Shown one piece after another: positions 63,871 to 64,000 of a DNA stretch of 64,000 nt. The first letter of the stretch is position 1. Each line of letters begins with the position of its first letter. Source of the DNA: Marinomonas mediterranea MMB-1 (GTDB lineage: Bacteria > Pseudomonadota > Gammaproteobacteria > Pseudomonadales > Marinomonadaceae); contig NC_015276.1 in the NCBI RefSeq assembly GCF_000192865.1, forward strand, positions 3,100,001-3,164,000, read 5' to 3'. The notes under the pieces are model-generated. The model did no database searches and was not told the origin of the DNA. It saw only the letters and a program-made list of their open reading frames with translations. The position numbers were made by a program, and so were the translations under genes.

Positions 63871-64000
63871 ATTGGTTAACAAAGTGGTTCATCCACAATC
63901 CCGTCGGGGCAAATTTACTTATGCTTGCTATTTTAAGCAGCGGTGTGATGGCGATCAGTCAACTTAGGGTTGAATCCTTCCCTCAAATCGCACCATCTGC
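63867..64000 (+). CDS. RND efflux pump inner-membrane protein, partial
   Basis: Start of the pump gene, cut by the window edge. The 44 residues present include 'MNWLTKWFIHNPVGANLLML' and 'LRVESFPQIAPS', a first membrane segment typical of HAE1/MdtB-like RND transporters. ATGA overlap with the adaptor gene shows coupling. Substrate unknown. Confidence 0.85.
   Translation, partial: MNWLTKWFIHNPVGANLLMLAILSSGVMAISQLRVESFPQIAPS

Overview
The window looks like a chromosomal segment of a marine gammaproteobacterium, most likely an Oceanospirillales member close to Marinomonas. This is an inference from gene content: the dnaQ-rnhA-yafS-gloB-mltD neighbourhood, a UPF0231 (YacL) protein, a Kdo kinase of the Haemophilus/Vibrio type, a cis/trans fatty-acid isomerase and many LysR/AraC regulators. 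I see no rRNA, tRNA, CRISPR array, prophage or intact insertion sequence. The genes are mostly housekeeping, transport and regulatory, in short operons.

Region by region. 1-4.2 kb: a Fe-siderophore ABC importer (binding lipoprotein, two FecCD permeases, ATPase) behind two Fur-box-like sites. 4.5-4.8 kb: the end of a decayed protease-like gene. 4.9-9.5 kb: dnaQ, rnhA and yafS (minus) facing away from gloB and mltD (plus). 9.5-12.6 kb: a GcvA-like LysR regulator that seems to use an AUU start, a DEAD-box helicase and a DUF1285 protein. 12.8-16.5 kb: an MTHFR-like protein and a lipopolysaccharide core/lipid A group (heptosyltransferase-like, KdkA, LpxL-like). 16.7-23.4 kb: LLM oxidoreductase, Cti, an acidic duplicated-domain protein, YacL, YlqF GTPase, GNAT and a very small ORF. 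23.5-26.7 kb: an AlkC-like glycosylase, a frameshifted LysR gene and a divergent TauE/SafE exporter. 26.7-32.2 kb: a Cys-nucleophile hydrolase with a divergent AraC regulator, a large secreted M4 metalloprotease, a probable small RNA and AcpH.

32.6-39.2 kb: a five-gene Dpp/Opp-type peptide importer followed by a HypT-like LysR regulator. 39.3-42.4 kb: DbpA, a VanZ-like protein and a MOFRL-type glycerate kinase. 42.6-45.4 kb: a two-gene signalling unit made of a periplasmic amino-acid-binding-type protein and a membrane GGDEF-EAL protein. 45.8-51.0 kb: a purine catabolic operon (xdhA, xdhB, guaD) with a RutR-like TetR site upstream. 51.1-53.0 kb: an alkylation repair pair (Ada/AraC/AlkA fusion plus Ogt). 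53.1-58.4 kb: GNAT, a Tat-type intradiol dioxygenase, a NIT-ANTAR antiterminator, a nuclease-like orphan and a Bcr/CflA exporter. 58.5-64 kb: oxaloacetate decarboxylase, a TetR regulator, a divergent trpB-trpA pair with a perfect palindromic operator over its promoter, and the start of an RND efflux operon cut by the window edge.

The most unusual element is the TetR-trpBA unit. Its TrpB keeps the PLP and catalytic residues but differs from the standard enzyme at the indole-tunnel gate and at two other conserved loops, and it is controlled like a stress or efflux locus rather than by attenuation. Others worth attention are the binding-protein/GGDEF-EAL pair, the likely AUU start, the isolated plus-strand RNA with a strong terminator near 31.5 kb, the duplicated acidic protein and several small or broken genes.
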